From Muribaculum sp. (GTDB lineage: Bacteria; Bacteroidota; Bacteroidia; Bacteroidales; Muribaculaceae): a stretch of DNA of 41,810 nucleotides. How positions within the stretch are numbered: the first letter of the stretch is position 1; the number at the start of each line of letters is the position of its first letter. Of this stretch, positions 9,854 through 19,006 are shown piece by piece. The notes below the pieces were generated by a model. It worked only from the letters and a program-made list of their open reading frames with translations, ran no database searches and was not told the DNA's origin. Location: the NCBI GenBank assembly GCA_023667055.1, contig JAMPAV010000014.1:1-41810 (forward strand), read 5' to 3'. A program made the translations under genes and the position numbers.

Positions 9854-10313
9854 CAGAATAGAGACCCTGATAGAAATCATCAAAAACAATAATGTTGGAA
9901 GTCAAGAAGATTTGCTCAAATTATTATCGGCTCGCGGTATATTTGTCACACAAGCCACACTATCACGAGATCTGAAAATGCTGAAAACCACAAAGGTGCC
10001 TCTCGACCATGGAGAATATGCATATATGCTGCCTGATGCCACCACGGCCAAGGTGAAATCCAACTCCAGCCACATGGTGGATTATTCACGTCATAGGGGT
10101 AATGGTTTCCTTTCTTTGGAATTTTCCGGCAACATTGGGGTAATGCTTACGCGAAACGGATACGCGTCAGGTATTGCTTACGATATAGACATGTTGAATT
10201 CCAAAGAAATCATGGGTACAATAGCGGGTGCCAATACTGTGTTCATTGTGCTTCGTGAGGGTGTCACCCATGATAAGGCTCGAGAAATTCTTTCGATGAT
10301 TCTACCTGTATAA
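9837..10313 (+). CDS. argR: Arginine repressor ArgR
   Basis: A 158-residue protein with the two-domain layout of ArgR. The N-terminal winged helix includes VTQATLSRDLKML, the DNA-recognition segment conserved in the family. The C-terminal hexamerisation and arginine-binding domain ends with MGTIAGANTVFIVLREG, containing the G-T-I-A-G-(A/D)-(N/D)-T motif that senses arginine. It controls arginine synthesis and breakdown in response to arginine. It overlaps the BFN gene and is followed 12 bases later by an ArgC-like gene, but the rest of the arginine pathway (argG, argD, carbamoyl genes) is absent from this window. Confidence 0.93.
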   Translation: MSRKNDRIETLIEIIKNNNVGSQEDLLKLLSARGIFVTQATLSRDLKMLKTTKVPLDHGEYAYMLPDATTAKVKSNSSHMVDYSRHRGNGFLSLEFSGNIGVMLTRNGYASGIAYDIDMLNSKEIMGTIAGANTVFIVLREGVTHDKAREILSMILPV

Positions 10314-10325
10314 AAACCTTTTGTT

Positions 10326-11246
10326 ATGATTAGAGCTGGAATAGCCGGTGCAGATACCGCAATGGCGGGAGAATTGATACGCATACTTGTGAATCATCCT
10401 GATGTAGAGTTGGTGAGTGCTTTCGCGCCCGGAAAGGTTGGCAGAAAAGTATCGTCTGTACATCATGGTCTTGCCGGTGAATGTGAGCTTGAGTTCTCGC
10501 CTGACATCAATCCGGCAAAACTTGATGTGATTTTTATAGATGCCCATTCTGAAGTGGCAGACCGCTTCAGAATGAATACCGACCGCTGGCCCGGATTGCG
10601 CATTATAGATATGTCACATTGTCCGACGCTTGATATGGATGACCTCAGCATGACATACGGTTTGCCTGAAATAAACCGTAAGAAACTTGTCAGAGATTGC
10701 AAGAGAGCTGTAGTGCCACGGTCTTTGGCAGCGGTATCCATTATTGGGCTTTATCCTCTTGCAAAACATTTATTGCTAAAAGGCGACATTGATATTGACT
10801 ATATATGCCCGCCTGATATCGACACAAAGGAAAAAGTGGATATGGCTTGTCAGGAAATTCATCAGACGCTATGCAAAACGCAAAATTCCTTCTGTGGCAA
10901 CATAAATCTGAGCCGAAATGATGAAAGTGTCTCCAACCGTGGCATCAAAGTTGTGATTAATATTCCATGCAGTCTTGAGATTGACGAACTTTTTAAAATC
11001 TATTCAAATTTGTATGATGACCACAATTTCACGTTTACAGTGCCACGCTCTATGCCTATGTATGAAGTGGAGGGAACGCAAAAAACTTTGATAACCCTTC
11101 AAAAACACACTCCGGGGATTTTGACATTGACTGTCGTTGCAGACTGCAGAATGCGCGGTGGTGCCGGTGATGCCGTCCATATCATGAATCTTCTCTTTGG
11201 CCTTCAAGAAAAGACGGGACTCAATCTTAAAGCACATAAATTCTAA
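10326..11246 (+). CDS. ArgC-like protein lacking catalytic residues (probable pseudoenzyme)
   Basis: A 306-residue relative of N-acetyl-gamma-glutamyl-phosphate reductase. Family features present: a Rossmann-like N terminus (AGIAGAD then AGELIRILVNHPDVELV), YGLPEINRK before the usual active site, and the C-terminal block GGAGDAVHIMNLLFGLQEKTGL, nearly identical to true ArgC. Features lost: the catalytic Cys motif N-P-G-C-Y-(A/P)-T is replaced by VVPRSLAA, with Ser133 at the Cys position; the following loop with Ala-Lys-Ser-Gly is absent; the catalytic His segment (H-R-H-x-P-E-I) is replaced by NLSRNDESVSNR. The frame is intact and conserved at both ends, so this is not simple decay. Normal reductase activity is unlikely. 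Its place directly after argR suggests a ligand-binding or regulatory role, which is inference. Confidence 0.8.
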   Translation: MIRAGIAGADTAMAGELIRILVNHPDVELVSAFAPGKVGRKVSSVHHGLAGECELEFSPDINPAKLDVIFIDAHSEVADRFRMNTDRWPGLRIIDMSHCPTLDMDDLSMTYGLPEINRKKLVRDCKRAVVPRSLAAVSIIGLYPLAKHLLLKGDIDIDYICPPDIDTKEKVDMACQEIHQTLCKTQNSFCGNINLSRNDESVSNRGIKVVINIPCSLEIDELFKIYSNLYDDHNFTFTVPRSMPMYEVEGTQKTLITLQKHTPGILTLTVVADCRMRGGAGDAVHIMNLLFGLQEKTGLNLKAHKF

Positions 11247-11252
11247 GATATC

Positions 11253-11579
11253 ATGAGTATCAACAAGGTGATTTTAATAGGAAATGTAGGTGGCGATCCT
11301 GAGATCCGTTATCCTGAAAAAGATTTCGCAGTGGCATATTTTTCACTTGCCACCAATGAATTGCGTGGCAATACGGAAGTGACCGAATGGCACAACATCG
11401 TCATGACCGGCGAACAGGCACAGTATGCCGAACGATACATCAGGAAGGGCATGAAACTATATATTGAGGGGCAACTTCGGACTCGTCAATATACCGACAA
11501 GTTTAAAATAGCCAGGAAACGCACGGAAATATATACCCAGATATTCGAGATATTGGCTCGCCCCCAAATGATGCAATAG
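11253..11579 (+). CDS. ssb: Short single-stranded DNA-binding protein (OB fold only)
   Basis: A 108-residue protein consisting of one OB fold: MSINKVILIGNVGGDPEIRY at the start, TEWHNIVMTGEQA in the middle and YIEGQLRTRQY afterwards, all typical of bacterial SSB. It stops right after the fold with LARPQMMQ. The flexible linker and the acidic tip ending in Asp-Ile-Pro-Phe, through which SSB recruits repair and replication proteins, are absent. It is therefore probably a second SSB paralogue and not the main replicative one. It sits seven bases after the ArgC-like gene and before speA. Confidence 0.88.
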   Translation: MSINKVILIGNVGGDPEIRYPEKDFAVAYFSLATNELRGNTEVTEWHNIVMTGEQAQYAERYIRKGMKLYIEGQLRTRQYTDKFKIARKRTEIYTQIFEILARPQMMQ

Positions 11580-11636
11580 TTGGATGTGGGCATAAGCATT
11601 TAATCAAAAAATTTACAATAATTCAAATACATAAAG

Positions 11637-13535
11637 ATGAGGAAGTGGAGAATCGAAGATTCGAGTGAGCTATACAACATTCAGGGGTGGGGATTGAACT
11701 ATTTTAGCATCAACGATAAAGGTCATGTTCAGGTGACACCCAAACAGGGATATGCACCCGTCGATATACGTCTGGTGCTCGATGAGCTGAAACTACGCGA
11801 TATTTCAGCCCCCATGCTGCTCAGATTTCCTGATATCCTTGACGACAGGATTCGCAAAATCACAAATTGTTTCAAGACTGCAAGCAATGAATATAATTAT
11901 GAAGGAGAAAATTATCTGGTGTATCCTATAAAAGTCAACCAGATGCGTCAGGTGGTTGAGGAAATAGTAAGTCATGGCAATAAGTATAACATTGGTCTTG
12001 AAGCCGGTTCGAAGCCTGAACTACACGCCGTCTTGGCTGTCAACACACATGAAAACTCACTTGTGGTCTGCAATGGATATAAGGATGAGGATTATGTGGA
12101 ACTCGCTTTGCTCGCCCAAAAGATGGGACGCAGGATATATATTGTGGTGGAAAAACTCAACGAACTTCGCCTGATACTGAAGGTGGCAAAGAGAGTGAAA
12201 GTTGAGCCCAATATCGGCATCAGAATAAAACTCACATCTGCCGGCAGCGGCAAATGGGAAGAGTCCGGTGGGGATGTCAGCAAATTTGGATTGAATTCCA
12301 GTGAGCTGCTGGAGGCTCTTGAGTTTCTTGAAAAGAATAAGATGACAGATTGTCTGAAACTCATTCATTTCCACATTGGAAGTCAGATCACCAAAATCCG
12401 CCGTATCAAAAATGCCCTCCGGGAAGCGATGCAATTCTATGTGCAACTGTCAAGATCCGGATTCAACATTGATTTCGTAGATATAGGAGGAGGTCTCGGA
12501 GTGGATTACGATGGCACAAGGTCTTCATCAGGTGAAAACTCAATGAACTATTCCATCCAGGAATATGCCAATGACGCAGTCTCCGCACTTACGGATGTCT
12601 GTGTGAAAAACGGACTGCGTCACCCTAATATCATAACAGAATCCGGACGTTCGATGACAGCCCACCATTCTGTGCTGATAATAGAGACACTTGAGACTAC
12701 TCAGCTTCCCATATGGAATGATAACGATGACCTTCCGGAGAATGCACATGAACTGACGAGGGAACTTTACAATATATGGGACAAGATTGACTCATCTCGG
12801 GTGTTTGAAGACTGGCACGATGCGCTTCAGATACGGGAAGAGGCTCTCGAACTTTTCAGTCTCGGACTTCTCGATTTGACTACGCGGGCACAGATAGAGA
12901 AATTGTTCTGGAGTGTGGCACGCGATGTGCATGATATAACCAAAAGCATGAAGCATCCACCGGAAGAACTCCGCAAGGTTGCACGCATGCTTCCGGAAAA
13001 ATATTTCTGCAACTTCTCACTTTTCCAATCACTCCCGGATACATGGGCAATCGATCAGATGTTTCCAATAATGCCTGTGAGCAGACTTGACGAGAAACCC
13101 ACTCATGAATGCACTATTCAGGATGTCACCTGCGACTCCGATGGCAAAATCAATCGCTTTGTTGCCCCTCAGGGCGTTAGCCATTCTCTTCCGGTGCATC
13201 AGTTGAAAGCCGGCGAACCTTATTATATCGGTGTGTTTCTTGTCGGTGCATATCAAGAGATTCTGGGCGATCTTCATAATCTTTTTGGCGACACAGCTGC
13301 CGTGCACATCACCTGCAATAAGGATGGATATGAGATTGAACAGGTGATAGATGGAGAACCGGTGGCAGATGTGCTCGATTATGTGGAGTATAACCCGAAG
13401 AAACTGGTACGAAACCTTGAGACTTGGGTTTCAAAGTCCATGAAGGAAGGAAGGATCACTGCTGAGGAAGGTCGTCAATTCCTCAATATCTATAAATCCG
13501 GACTTTATGGAATCACATATCTCGAGCGTTATTGA
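11637..13535 (+). CDS. speA: Biosynthetic arginine decarboxylase
   Basis: A 632-residue PLP enzyme of the SpeA type, which turns arginine into agmatine and feeds polyamine synthesis. The PLP-binding Lys lies in YPIKVNQMRQVVEE (about residue 100), the barrel continues with KLIHFHIGSQI and VDIGGGLGVDYDGT (phosphate loop), and the substrate-side Cys-type segment follows in ITCNKDGYEIEQ near the C terminus. Length matches the family (about 630-660). With argR and an ArgC-like gene just upstream, the locus links arginine sensing to arginine consumption. A 57-base gap from ssb is A+T rich; no clear ARG box was identified there. Confidence 0.93.
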   Translation: MRKWRIEDSSELYNIQGWGLNYFSINDKGHVQVTPKQGYAPVDIRLVLDELKLRDISAPMLLRFPDILDDRIRKITNCFKTASNEYNYEGENYLVYPIKVNQMRQVVEEIVSHGNKYNIGLEAGSKPELHAVLAVNTHENSLVVCNGYKDEDYVELALLAQKMGRRIYIVVEKLNELRLILKVAKRVKVEPNIGIRIKLTSAGSGKWEESGGDVSKFGLNSSELLEALEFLEKNKMTDCLKLIHFHIGSQITKIRRIKNALREAMQFYVQLSRSGFNIDFVDIGGGLGVDYDGTRSSSGENSMNYSIQEYANDAVSALTDVCVKNGLRHPNIITESGRSMTAHHSVLIIETLETTQLPIWNDNDDLPENAHELTRELYNIWDKIDSSRVFEDWHDALQIREEALELFSLGLLDLTTRAQIEKLFWSVARDVHDITKSMKHPPEELRKVARMLPEKYFCNFSLFQSLPDTWAIDQMFPIMPVSRLDEKPTHECTIQDVTCDSDGKINRFVAPQGVSHSLPVHQLKAGEPYYIGVFLVGAYQEILGDLHNLFGDTAAVHITCNKDGYEIEQVIDGEPVADVLDYVEYNPKKLVRNLETWVSKSMKEGRITAEEGRQFLNIYKSGLYGITYLERY

Positions 13536-13553
13536 AAAAGTCTGTGATTTAAT

Positions 13554-14297
13554 ATGGCACGATATTTCTTAAGACTGGCATATAATGGAGCTAAATATCA
13601 TGGATGGCAACGCCAGCCGAATGCTTCAAGTGTGCAAGAAGAGATTGAGAATGCTCTTTCTGTAGTGTTGCGTTCGGAGATACCCATTGTGGGAGCCGGC
13701 AGAACCGATACCGGTGTGAATGCACGTAACATGTATGCACACTTTGACTATGACATGCCTTTGCCCGACAAGGGGAGACTTTTGGTCTCGCTCAACAGGT
13801 TGGCCGGACGTGACATTGCAATACACGATATAATATGTGTCCATGAGGATGCCCACGCAAGATTTGATGCCATAAGCAGAACATATAAATATTTTGTATC
13901 CTTCGAGAAAAATCCCTTTCTCTACCCTTTCTCATGGCATTGTCCCAATGGCCTTGATTTGGAAAAAATGAATGAGGCGGCTGAAAGGTTGATTGTAGCG
14001 AAAGACTTCACTTCTTTTGCAAAACTTCACAGTGATGTCAAGACAAACATCTGCAACGTGACTCATGCCAAATGGTCGAAAGATGCAAGCAGCATGGCTG
14101 TCTTCACAATCACTGCCGACCGTTTCCTTCGCAACATGGTTAGGGCCATCGTTGGCACCTTGGTGGAGGTGGGAAGGGGAAAAATGACAAAAGAAGATTT
14201 TTATGATGTGATATGCCAGAAAGACCGTTGCTCGGCAGGCCAGTCTATGCCGGGAGAAGCGCTCTTTTTGTGGGACGTGAAATACTCTTACCTCTGA
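13554..14297 (+). CDS. truA: tRNA pseudouridine(38-40) synthase TruA
   Basis: A 247-residue enzyme that makes pseudouridine at positions 38-40 of the tRNA anticodon arm. The N-terminal RLAYNGAKYHGWQRQPN and the catalytic loop VGAGRTDTGVNAR (Asp in R-T-D) are textbook TruA, as is DRFLRNMVRAIVGTLVEVG near the C terminus. Full length for the family. It is 18 bases after speA and 21 before ligA, in a housekeeping run. Confidence 0.95.
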   Translation: MARYFLRLAYNGAKYHGWQRQPNASSVQEEIENALSVVLRSEIPIVGAGRTDTGVNARNMYAHFDYDMPLPDKGRLLVSLNRLAGRDIAIHDIICVHEDAHARFDAISRTYKYFVSFEKNPFLYPFSWHCPNGLDLEKMNEAAERLIVAKDFTSFAKLHSDVKTNICNVTHAKWSKDASSMAVFTITADRFLRNMVRAIVGTLVEVGRGKMTKEDFYDVICQKDRCSAGQSMPGEALFLWDVKYSYL

Positions 14298-14318
14298 CAG
14301 ATAATTAAACGAAAAATC

Positions 14319-16352
14319 ATGGATGTCGAAAAACGAATAAATCAGTTGCGCGATGAACTTACTCGCCATAATCACAACTATTACGTATTGAATTCGCCTG
14401 AAATTAGCGACAAGGAATTTGATATGTTGATGAAGGAACTGGAAATTCTGGAAAAGGAACATCCTGAATTTGCCGATCCCCTTTCTCCGACACAACGTGT
14501 CGGCTCTGATCTTTCCAAGGGTTTCGAGCATGTGGTGCATGAGCGTCCGATGCTGTCGCTTGCCAATACATATTCTATTGGAGAGGTTGACGAATGGTTT
14601 GAGCGGGTACGCAAGGGACTTGCGGGTGAAGATTTTGAAATTACAGGCGAAATGAAATATGACGGAACGTCTATATCATTGACATACGAAAATGGGAGAC
14701 TTGTAAGGGCTGTGACTCGTGGCGATGGCACACTGGGTGATGATGTAACGACCAATGTGAAAACCATCCGTAGCATTCCTCTGGTACTTCGCCCTGGAGA
14801 CTGGCCGAAAAAATTTGAAATACGTGGTGAGATATTGATGCCCTGGAAGGTATTCGAACAGTTAAATAAAGAGAGAGAATATAATGAGGAGCCATTATTT
14901 GCCAATCCCAGAAATGCGGCCAGCGGCACACTTAAGACCCAGGATCCACGAGAGGTGTCAAAACGCAATCTTGATGCCATTTTCTATTATTTGCTGTCTG
15001 ACAATCTGCCTTTCGACACTCACTATGAAAACATGGAGGCAGCCCGCCGGTGGGGATTCAAGGTTACAGCTGAAATGAAGATTCTGCATTCTGAGGATGA
15101 TGTCAATGAGTATATTTCCTATTGGGATGATGCAAGAAAATCTCTCCCCGTGGCTACAGACGGACTTGTATTCAAGGTCAACTCCCTTCGTCAGCAGTTG
15201 AATCTCGGATTCACAGCAAAGTCTCCACGTTGGGCAGTTGCGTTCAAATTCAATCCTGAAAATGCCTGTACAAAACTTCGCTTTGTAAGTTTTGAGACCG
15301 GAAGAATGGGTACTGTCACACCTGTGGCTAATCTTGAACCGGTTTTGCTTTCGGGCACTATAGTAAAACGTGCGTCACTTCATAATGCAGACATCATGAA
15401 GCAACTTGACATACACGAGCATGACTGGGTGTATGTCGAGAAAGGAGGGGAAATCATTCCAAAGATTACAGGGGTTGATAAAGAAAGAAGAGTGCCGGGT
15501 GCAAATCCTGTGGAATTTGTATCCAAATGTCCGGTATGTGGCACTCCTCTTCATAAAAACGAAGGGGATGCGGCATGGTATTGTCCAAATAAATATGGTT
15601 GTCGCCCACAGATTACAGGAAGGATCGAGCATTTCTGCGCAAGGCGAATGATGAATATAGACGGAATAGGAGAGGAGACAGCTGAATTGCTCTATGTCAG
15701 AGGTCTTGTCAAGACTCCCGCTGATCTTTACGATCTTACCAAGGATCAACTCTCCATCTTGGACCGCTTCGGCGACAAGAGTGCCGAGCGTATCTTGAAA
15801 GGCCTTGAGGACTCAAAGCAGATTCCCTTTGAGCGATTAATTTATGCTCTCTCCATACCCAATGTAGGAGAAACCACTGCAAAGCGACTGGCTAAAAGCG
15901 TGTTGAGCATGGAGCGTCTGCGAAATATGAGTGTGGAAGAATTGCAGTCAATCCCTGACGTTGGTCCTATTGTGGCACAGTGCATCTATGATTTTATGCG
16001 AGATCCGGTCAATGCTGACACTATCGACCGTCTTTGCGCCGATGGGCTTCAGATGCAGGTAAGCGAAGACAGGATTCGTAGGGAAAGTAATGCGCTTGAG
16101 GGTAAATCAATAGTGATATCAGGCACTTTCACCCATCATAGCCGAGATGAATATAAGGAAATTATAGAAAGCAACGGCGGCAAGAATGTAGGCAGCATTT
16201 CCAAGAAGACATCCTTTGTGCTTGCAGGTGAAAACATGGGGCCGGCGAAACTTGAGAAATGTAGCAAACTGGGAATCCCCATTATATCTGAATCTGAATT
16301 TTTATCGCTGATATCTGGTGATGGGACATCAAGTCAACTTGATGTGCTTTAG
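14319..16352 (+). CDS. ligA: NAD-dependent DNA ligase LigA
   Basis: A 677-residue ligase that seals nicks during replication and repair with NAD+ as cofactor. Domains in order: Ia ([13 protein letters not shown]), adenylation domain with active-site Lys in [11 protein letters not shown] (about residue 112), OB fold, a Cys4 zinc finger (CPVCGTPLH and WYCPNKYGC), helix-hairpin-helix repeats ([22 protein letters not shown]) and a C-terminal BRCT domain ([19 protein letters not shown]). All catalytic segments are intact and the length is normal. Confidence 0.96.
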   Translation: MDVEKRINQLRDELTRHNHNYYVLNSPEISDKEFDMLMKELEILEKEHPEFADPLSPTQRVGSDLSKGFEHVVHERPMLSLANTYSIGEVDEWFERVRKGLAGEDFEITGEMKYDGTSISLTYENGRLVRAVTRGDGTLGDDVTTNVKTIRSIPLVLRPGDWPKKFEIRGEILMPWKVFEQLNKEREYNEEPLFANPRNAASGTLKTQDPREVSKRNLDAIFYYLLSDNLPFDTHYENMEAARRWGFKVTAEMKILHSEDDVNEYISYWDDARKSLPVATDGLVFKVNSLRQQLNLGFTAKSPRWAVAFKFNPENACTKLRFVSFETGRMGTVTPVANLEPVLLSGTIVKRASLHNADIMKQLDIHEHDWVYVEKGGEIIPKITGVDKERRVPGANPVEFVSKCPVCGTPLHKNEGDAAWYCPNKYGCRPQITGRIEHFCARRMMNIDGIGEETAELLYVRGLVKTPADLYDLTKDQLSILDRFGDKSAERILKGLEDSKQIPFERLIYALSIPNVGETTAKRLAKSVLSMERLRNMSVEELQSIPDVGPIVAQCIYDFMRDPVNADTIDRLCADGLQMQVSEDRIRRESNALEGKSIVISGTFTHHSRDEYKEIIESNGGKNVGSISKKTSFVLAGENMGPAKLEKCSKLGIPIISESEFLSLISGDGTSSQLDVL

Positions 16353-16430
16353 TGTATTATTGTTTATATGCTCAGACAACATATAATAACAAAATTTAAA
16401 GATGCGCAAACTTTTTTTAATGGATTTGGT

Positions 16431-16465
16431 TATCTTTATAGAATATTATTTAGAATCTGTCTAAA
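16431..16465 (+). promoter_or_regulatory. Possible promoter element and palindromic operator before feoAB
   Basis: TTTAGA at 16449-16454 and TCTAAA at 16460-16465 form a perfect inverted repeat around five bases, 14 bases before the feoAB start codon. A weak -7-like TATCTTTA lies at 16431-16438 without a good -33 partner. The form of the palindrome resembles operators of DtxR/MntR-type metalloregulators, and the gene downstream is an iron transporter. The regulator itself is not in the window. Confidence 0.4.
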
Positions 16466-16479
16466 CATAATACATACAC

Positions 16480-18933
16480 ATGAGACTATCCGATCTTCAA
16501 CCCGGTGAGACGGGTGTGATAACCAAGATATTAGGACATGGAGCCTTTCGAAAGAGGGTTATGGAAATGGGGTTTGTAAGAGGTCGTGAGGTAACTTGTA
16601 TCCTAAACGCACCTCTCCAGGATCCCATCAAATACACTTTGATGGGTTACGATGTTTCGCTAAGACGATTGGAATCGTCGATGATAGAGATAATGCCTCT
16701 TGAAGAATGGCGCGAACATGAGGTTGATGCTGAGAAAGCTGAGAAGATGGCTACGGCTAAGCATGAGGAGAACAATTCTCATGCAGTCAGGCACGACAAG
16801 ATTATAAATGTGGCATTGCTTGGCAATCCAAATTGTGGCAAGACTTCATTATTTAATATAGTCAGCGGAGCCAATGAGCATGTAGGCAATTACGCCGGGG
16901 TGACGGTGGATGCAAAATCCGGTCACATAAACTACAAGGGATATAGAATAAACATTGTGGATTTGCCGGGAACATATTCGCTTTCAGCCTATAGTCCGGA
17001 GGAACAATACGTAATCAGGTATCTTCGTAACGAGACACCCGATGTTATGATAAACGTGGTAGTGGCTTCGAGCCTTGAGCGGAATCTCTATATGACTACC
17101 GAGCTTATAGATATGAACCGTCCTATGGTTATTGCCCTGAATATGTATGACGAACTGGAGCGGTCCGGGGCAGTGCTGCATTACAAGGAGCTTGGTGCCA
17201 TGTTGGGAGTGCCGATGGTGCCAACTGTTGCATCTGCAGGTAAAGGAATTAATGAACTTCTCGACACCATTATAAAGGTATATGAACTAAAACATCCCGA
17301 CACGCGACATATACACGTCAGGATGAGTCCGGAAATAGAGTCGGCGGTGGATGTCCTCAGGGAAGACCTCAAGGGAGAGTCGAATGTGCCATTACATTTT
17401 GCCAACCGCTACATGGCTATTAAATTATTGGAGGGGGATCCGGAAGCGGAGCGTTTGCTGCGTAATGTGCCGGATATAGGCAAAATCATGGCAGACCGTG
17501 ATCGGGTGGCGGAACAAATCAAGGATAAGATGGGGGTCGATGTACAGGCTGCAATTGCAGCCGACAAATACGGCTTCATTCAAGGAGCCCTGGCGGAGAC
17601 CCTTGAGGGTAGCATAGCGCAGGAGGAGAAAACCACGAAACTTCTTGACATACTTGTGACTAACAAACTGTTCGGTTTCCCGATTTTCTTTGCCGCAATG
17701 TTCTTCATGTTCTGGTGCACATTCGAGTTGGGATCCTATCCGATGGAATGGATAGAGAATCTTGTGTCGTGGATTTCGGAACAACTGAGCGAATATATGC
17801 CCGATGGTCCGATAAAAGATCTTGTGCTCGATGGAATAATAGGAGGAGTGGGAGGTGTAATCGTGTTCCTGCCCAATATCTTAATTCTATATTTCTTCAT
17901 ATCCTTTATGGAGGATTCGGGATATATGGCGAGAGTGGCCTTCATCATGGACCGCCTTATGCACAAGATGGGGCTTCACGGAAAAAGCTTCATACCACTT
18001 GTGACAGGCTTCGGATGTAATGTTCCGGCAATAATGTCAACAAGAATAATTGAAAGTCAGTCAAGCCGTTTTATCACGATTTTGATTTTGCCGTTTATGT
18101 CTTGCTCGGCAAGACTTCCCATTTATGTCTTGCTTGCCGGGGTCTTCTTTCCAAGTCATGCCGCTTCAGTGTTTTTCGGTCTATATCTGTTGGGAATAAT
18201 AGTGGCAATATTGACAGCCAAAATGTTGAGGCGTTTCTGGTTTAAAGAAGATGAGACGCCGTTTGTGATGGAATTACCTCCATATCGGGTCCCTACGGCA
18301 AAAGCTGTGACACGCAATATGTGGGCAAAGGCGAAGCAATATCTTCAGAAGATGGGTGGTCTGATTCTTGTGGCATCCATCATAATATGGGCGCTTTCCT
18401 ATTTCCCGAGATACAGCATGGCCGATGTGCCCAATTCATATAAAGTCTCAGCAATGGAAGAAATCAATGCATCCTCCGAAGTCCAAATGGATGAAGCGGA
18501 AATGAATGAATTGATACTTCACACATACCAACAGGAGCATTCCATACTTGGCAACATAGGCAAATTCTGTGAGCCTGCATTCCGTCCGATGGAACTTGGG
18601 TGGCAATCATGTGTTTCGTTGATAGCCGGTATGGCAGCAAAGGAGGTGGTGGTTTCCACTATGGGAGTGCTTTATGTGGGTGATGATGATGAGTCTGCAT
18701 TAAGCAAACGACTTCAGACACCGTCACCGGTCACCGGAAAGACACCGTTTACGACTGCGTCTGCATTGGCATTTCTTGTGTTTGTACTGCTATATTTTCC
18801 ATGTATTGCTACGTTGACTGCTATCGTAAGGGAAACCGGCAGTTGGCGTTACGGTCTCTTCTCACTTTTTTACAACACCATTCTCGCATGGTTGATAGCA
18901 GTGTTGACATTTAATATAGCAACACTCTTTTAG
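16480..18933 (+). CDS. feoB: FeoA-FeoB fusion, ferrous iron transporter
   Basis: An 817-residue inner-membrane transporter for Fe2+. Residues 1-75 are a FeoA (SH3-like) domain (LSDLQPGETGVITKI, VMEMGFVRG) fused to FeoB, an arrangement usual in Bacteroidetes. The GTPase domain follows: G1 loop GNPNCGKTS at about 115-123, the switch region YAGVTVDAKSG, G3 DLPGTYSL and G4 NMYD. The membrane part contains the two Gate motifs around FIPLVTGFGCNVPAIMSTR and a later GMAAKEVVVSTMGVLY. A separate FeoA gene is therefore not needed. The palindrome in front of the gene suggests control by iron. It is flanked by long gaps and probably forms its own transcription unit. Confidence 0.95.
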   Translation: MRLSDLQPGETGVITKILGHGAFRKRVMEMGFVRGREVTCILNAPLQDPIKYTLMGYDVSLRRLESSMIEIMPLEEWREHEVDAEKAEKMATAKHEENNSHAVRHDKIINVALLGNPNCGKTSLFNIVSGANEHVGNYAGVTVDAKSGHINYKGYRINIVDLPGTYSLSAYSPEEQYVIRYLRNETPDVMINVVVASSLERNLYMTTELIDMNRPMVIALNMYDELERSGAVLHYKELGAMLGVPMVPTVASAGKGINELLDTIIKVYELKHPDTRHIHVRMSPEIESAVDVLREDLKGESNVPLHFANRYMAIKLLEGDPEAERLLRNVPDIGKIMADRDRVAEQIKDKMGVDVQAAIAADKYGFIQGALAETLEGSIAQEEKTTKLLDILVTNKLFGFPIFFAAMFFMFWCTFELGSYPMEWIENLVSWISEQLSEYMPDGPIKDLVLDGIIGGVGGVIVFLPNILILYFFISFMEDSGYMARVAFIMDRLMHKMGLHGKSFIPLVTGFGCNVPAIMSTRIIESQSSRFITILILPFMSCSARLPIYVLLAGVFFPSHAASVFFGLYLLGIIVAILTAKMLRRFWFKEDETPFVMELPPYRVPTAKAVTRNMWAKAKQYLQKMGGLILVASIIIWALSYFPRYSMADVPNSYKVSAMEEINASSEVQMDEAEMNELILHTYQQEHSILGNIGKFCEPAFRPMELGWQSCVSLIAGMAAKEVVVSTMGVLYVGDDDESALSKRLQTPSPVTGKTPFTTASALAFLVFVLLYFPCIATLTAIVRETGSWRYGLFSLFYNTILAWLIAVLTFNIATLF

Positions 18934-18947
18934 TAGGAATTTTTTAT

Positions 18948-18978
18948 TTGATATTCTCACGATTTTTTTGTAATTTTG
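18948..18978 (+). promoter_or_regulatory. Bacteroides-type promoter for ddl
   Basis: TTG at 18948-18950 and TAATTTTG at 18971-18978 are 20 bases apart. Transcription should start near 18985, about 20 bases before the ddl start codon at 19007. Confidence 0.6.
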
Positions 18979-19006
18979 CGCTTTCTTAGGCATAATTAAT
19001 AAGAAT

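Noticed and set aside
10326..11246. The ArgC-like gene as a decayed pseudogene
   Set aside because: The frame is uninterrupted and both termini are well conserved, which argues for an active but altered protein.
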